This document shows positions 33,113-33,533 of a stretch of DNA of 33,533 nt, piece after piece. Each line of letters opens with the position of its first letter. Positions within the stretch are counted from its first letter, which is position 1. Source of the DNA: Prosthecobacter debontii. GTDB lineage: Bacteria > Verrucomicrobiota > Verrucomicrobiia > Verrucomicrobiales > Akkermansiaceae. The position numbers and the translations under genes were made by a program. The DNA lies in contig CAMBTP010000031.1 of NCBI GenBank assembly GCA_945870855.1, forward strand, positions 1 to 33,533, written 5' to 3'. The notes beneath the pieces were generated by a model. It had not been told where the DNA came from. It ran no database searches and saw only the letters and a program-made list of their open reading frames with translations.

Positions 33113-33533
33113 CAGCACTCCTCAGACACGGCTTTGCAGGCGAGTGGTTTTGTGAAAACATACCGGTAGGATTGATTGCATTCGGCAGAGCTTCTTTGAT
33201 TTTTTGGATCGCCGTCGGCGCGGTCTTTCCGCATGCCGTGGCAAAGGAGGCTCCTTTTATGGGCATCAGCAAGTTGCGTGAGTTTCGGAATGAAGAAGGG
33301 CTCTACATCGAGGCGAGAACGAGCGGCATCATCAATCACATCAGCGACCAGCAAACTGAGATCGCCATACAGGACGGCAATGCCGCCATTTGGCTGCCGA
33401 TGCACGTGAACCGCCCTCGTGATCTCAAGCTTGGCCAGAAAGTCGAGGTTGGAGGCTACCTCCAGAAAGGAAAATTCGCACCCGACTTCGTCGTGCAGGC
33501 ACTCGAGGTAATCGGGGAACCCGGCCTTCCAGA
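33106..33533 (+). CDS. secreted or sensor protein with OB-fold-like domain (3' end beyond window)
   Basis: An open frame from the ATG at 33106 to the window end (142 codons, no stop). It codes for a hydrophobic stretch VGLIAFGRASLIFWIAVGAV (~21-40, ending PHAVA) and then GLYIEARTSGIINHISDQ, TEIAIQDGNAAIWLPM, LKLGQKVEVGGYLQKG and FAPDFVVQALEVIGEPGLP. This strand pattern (a 'vt y.d.....vqD..g.iwv' strand, then 'l..Gq.VeV.G...kg.faP.v....i..lG...lP') is what I know from N-terminal OB-fold-like domains of verrucomicrobial sensor kinases. The rest of the protein is outside the window, so kinase identity is an inference. A TTG at 33172 is an alternative start that would clear the operator. It is divergent from the GH5 gene and so may be its regulator. 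Confidence 0.6.
   Translation, partial: MTTALLRHGFAGEWFCENIPVGLIAFGRASLIFWIAVGAVFPHAVAKEAPFMGISKLREFRNEEGLYIEARTSGIINHISDQQTEIAIQDGNAAIWLPMHVNRPRDLKLGQKVEVGGYLQKGKFAPDFVVQALEVIGEPGLP

Overview
The window looks like a chromosomal segment from a member of the Verrucomicrobiota, possibly near Luteolibacter or Haloferula. This is an inference from gene content: a short secreted protein with an RHS core, an SHD1-type secreted protein, large secreted glycoside hydrolases ending in a 'DPDGDG...NLxEF' module, a pseudopilin with a 'FDGH' tail, and a degenerate kinase fused to a sulfatase-modifying-factor domain. No rRNA, tRNA or CRISPR array was seen.

Layout. 1-1230: a REP-associated (Y1/HUH) transposase, probably cut by the left edge, followed by a REP-like hairpin. 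1232-3695: an M16 zinc peptidase, a small secreted protein, and a lipoprotein that overlaps it tail to tail. 3875-11286: a cyanophycin locus. Two tandem cyanophycin-synthetase genes lie on the minus strand (a truncated cphA' translationally coupled to cphA). Facing away from them are an ABC exporter with an unusual N-terminus and a DUF1854 protein, both of which are known companions of cyanophycin metabolism. 11498-16738: housekeeping and envelope genes (VC0807-type membrane protein, pterin carbinolamine dehydratase, lipoprotein, L,D-transpeptidase-like protein, MYG1-like hydrolase, SHD1 protein, YhaM-like exoribonuclease). 16721-18079: a DASS/SLC13 anion transporter.

18022-20717: two 110-bp direct repeats (2 mismatches) flank a three-gene cassette: a membrane-anchored transglutaminase-like protein, a secreted mini-RHS protein with a Cys-rich C-terminal domain, and a small two-helix membrane protein. 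The second repeat carries a broken copy of the start of the transporter gene. 20746-24355: a TPR membrane protein, a pseudokinase-FGE membrane protein, and gpsA.

24633-33533: a minus-strand polysaccharide-degradation cluster. It holds a multi-modular GH5 enzyme, a GH30 enzyme, a large beta-helix repeat protein and a pseudopilin. A plus-strand gene encoding an OB-fold-like secreted or sensor protein runs off the right edge. The same dyad site, TAGTC-N6-GACTA, lies upstream of both glycosidase genes, which suggests co-regulation.

The most notable observations are two. First, the two cyanophycin synthetases have decayed in a complementary way: one keeps the ATP-grasp and Mur-ligase sites, the other keeps the N-domain HxxEH site. 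Second, the repeat-flanked RHS cassette is a candidate effector/immunity-like unit.
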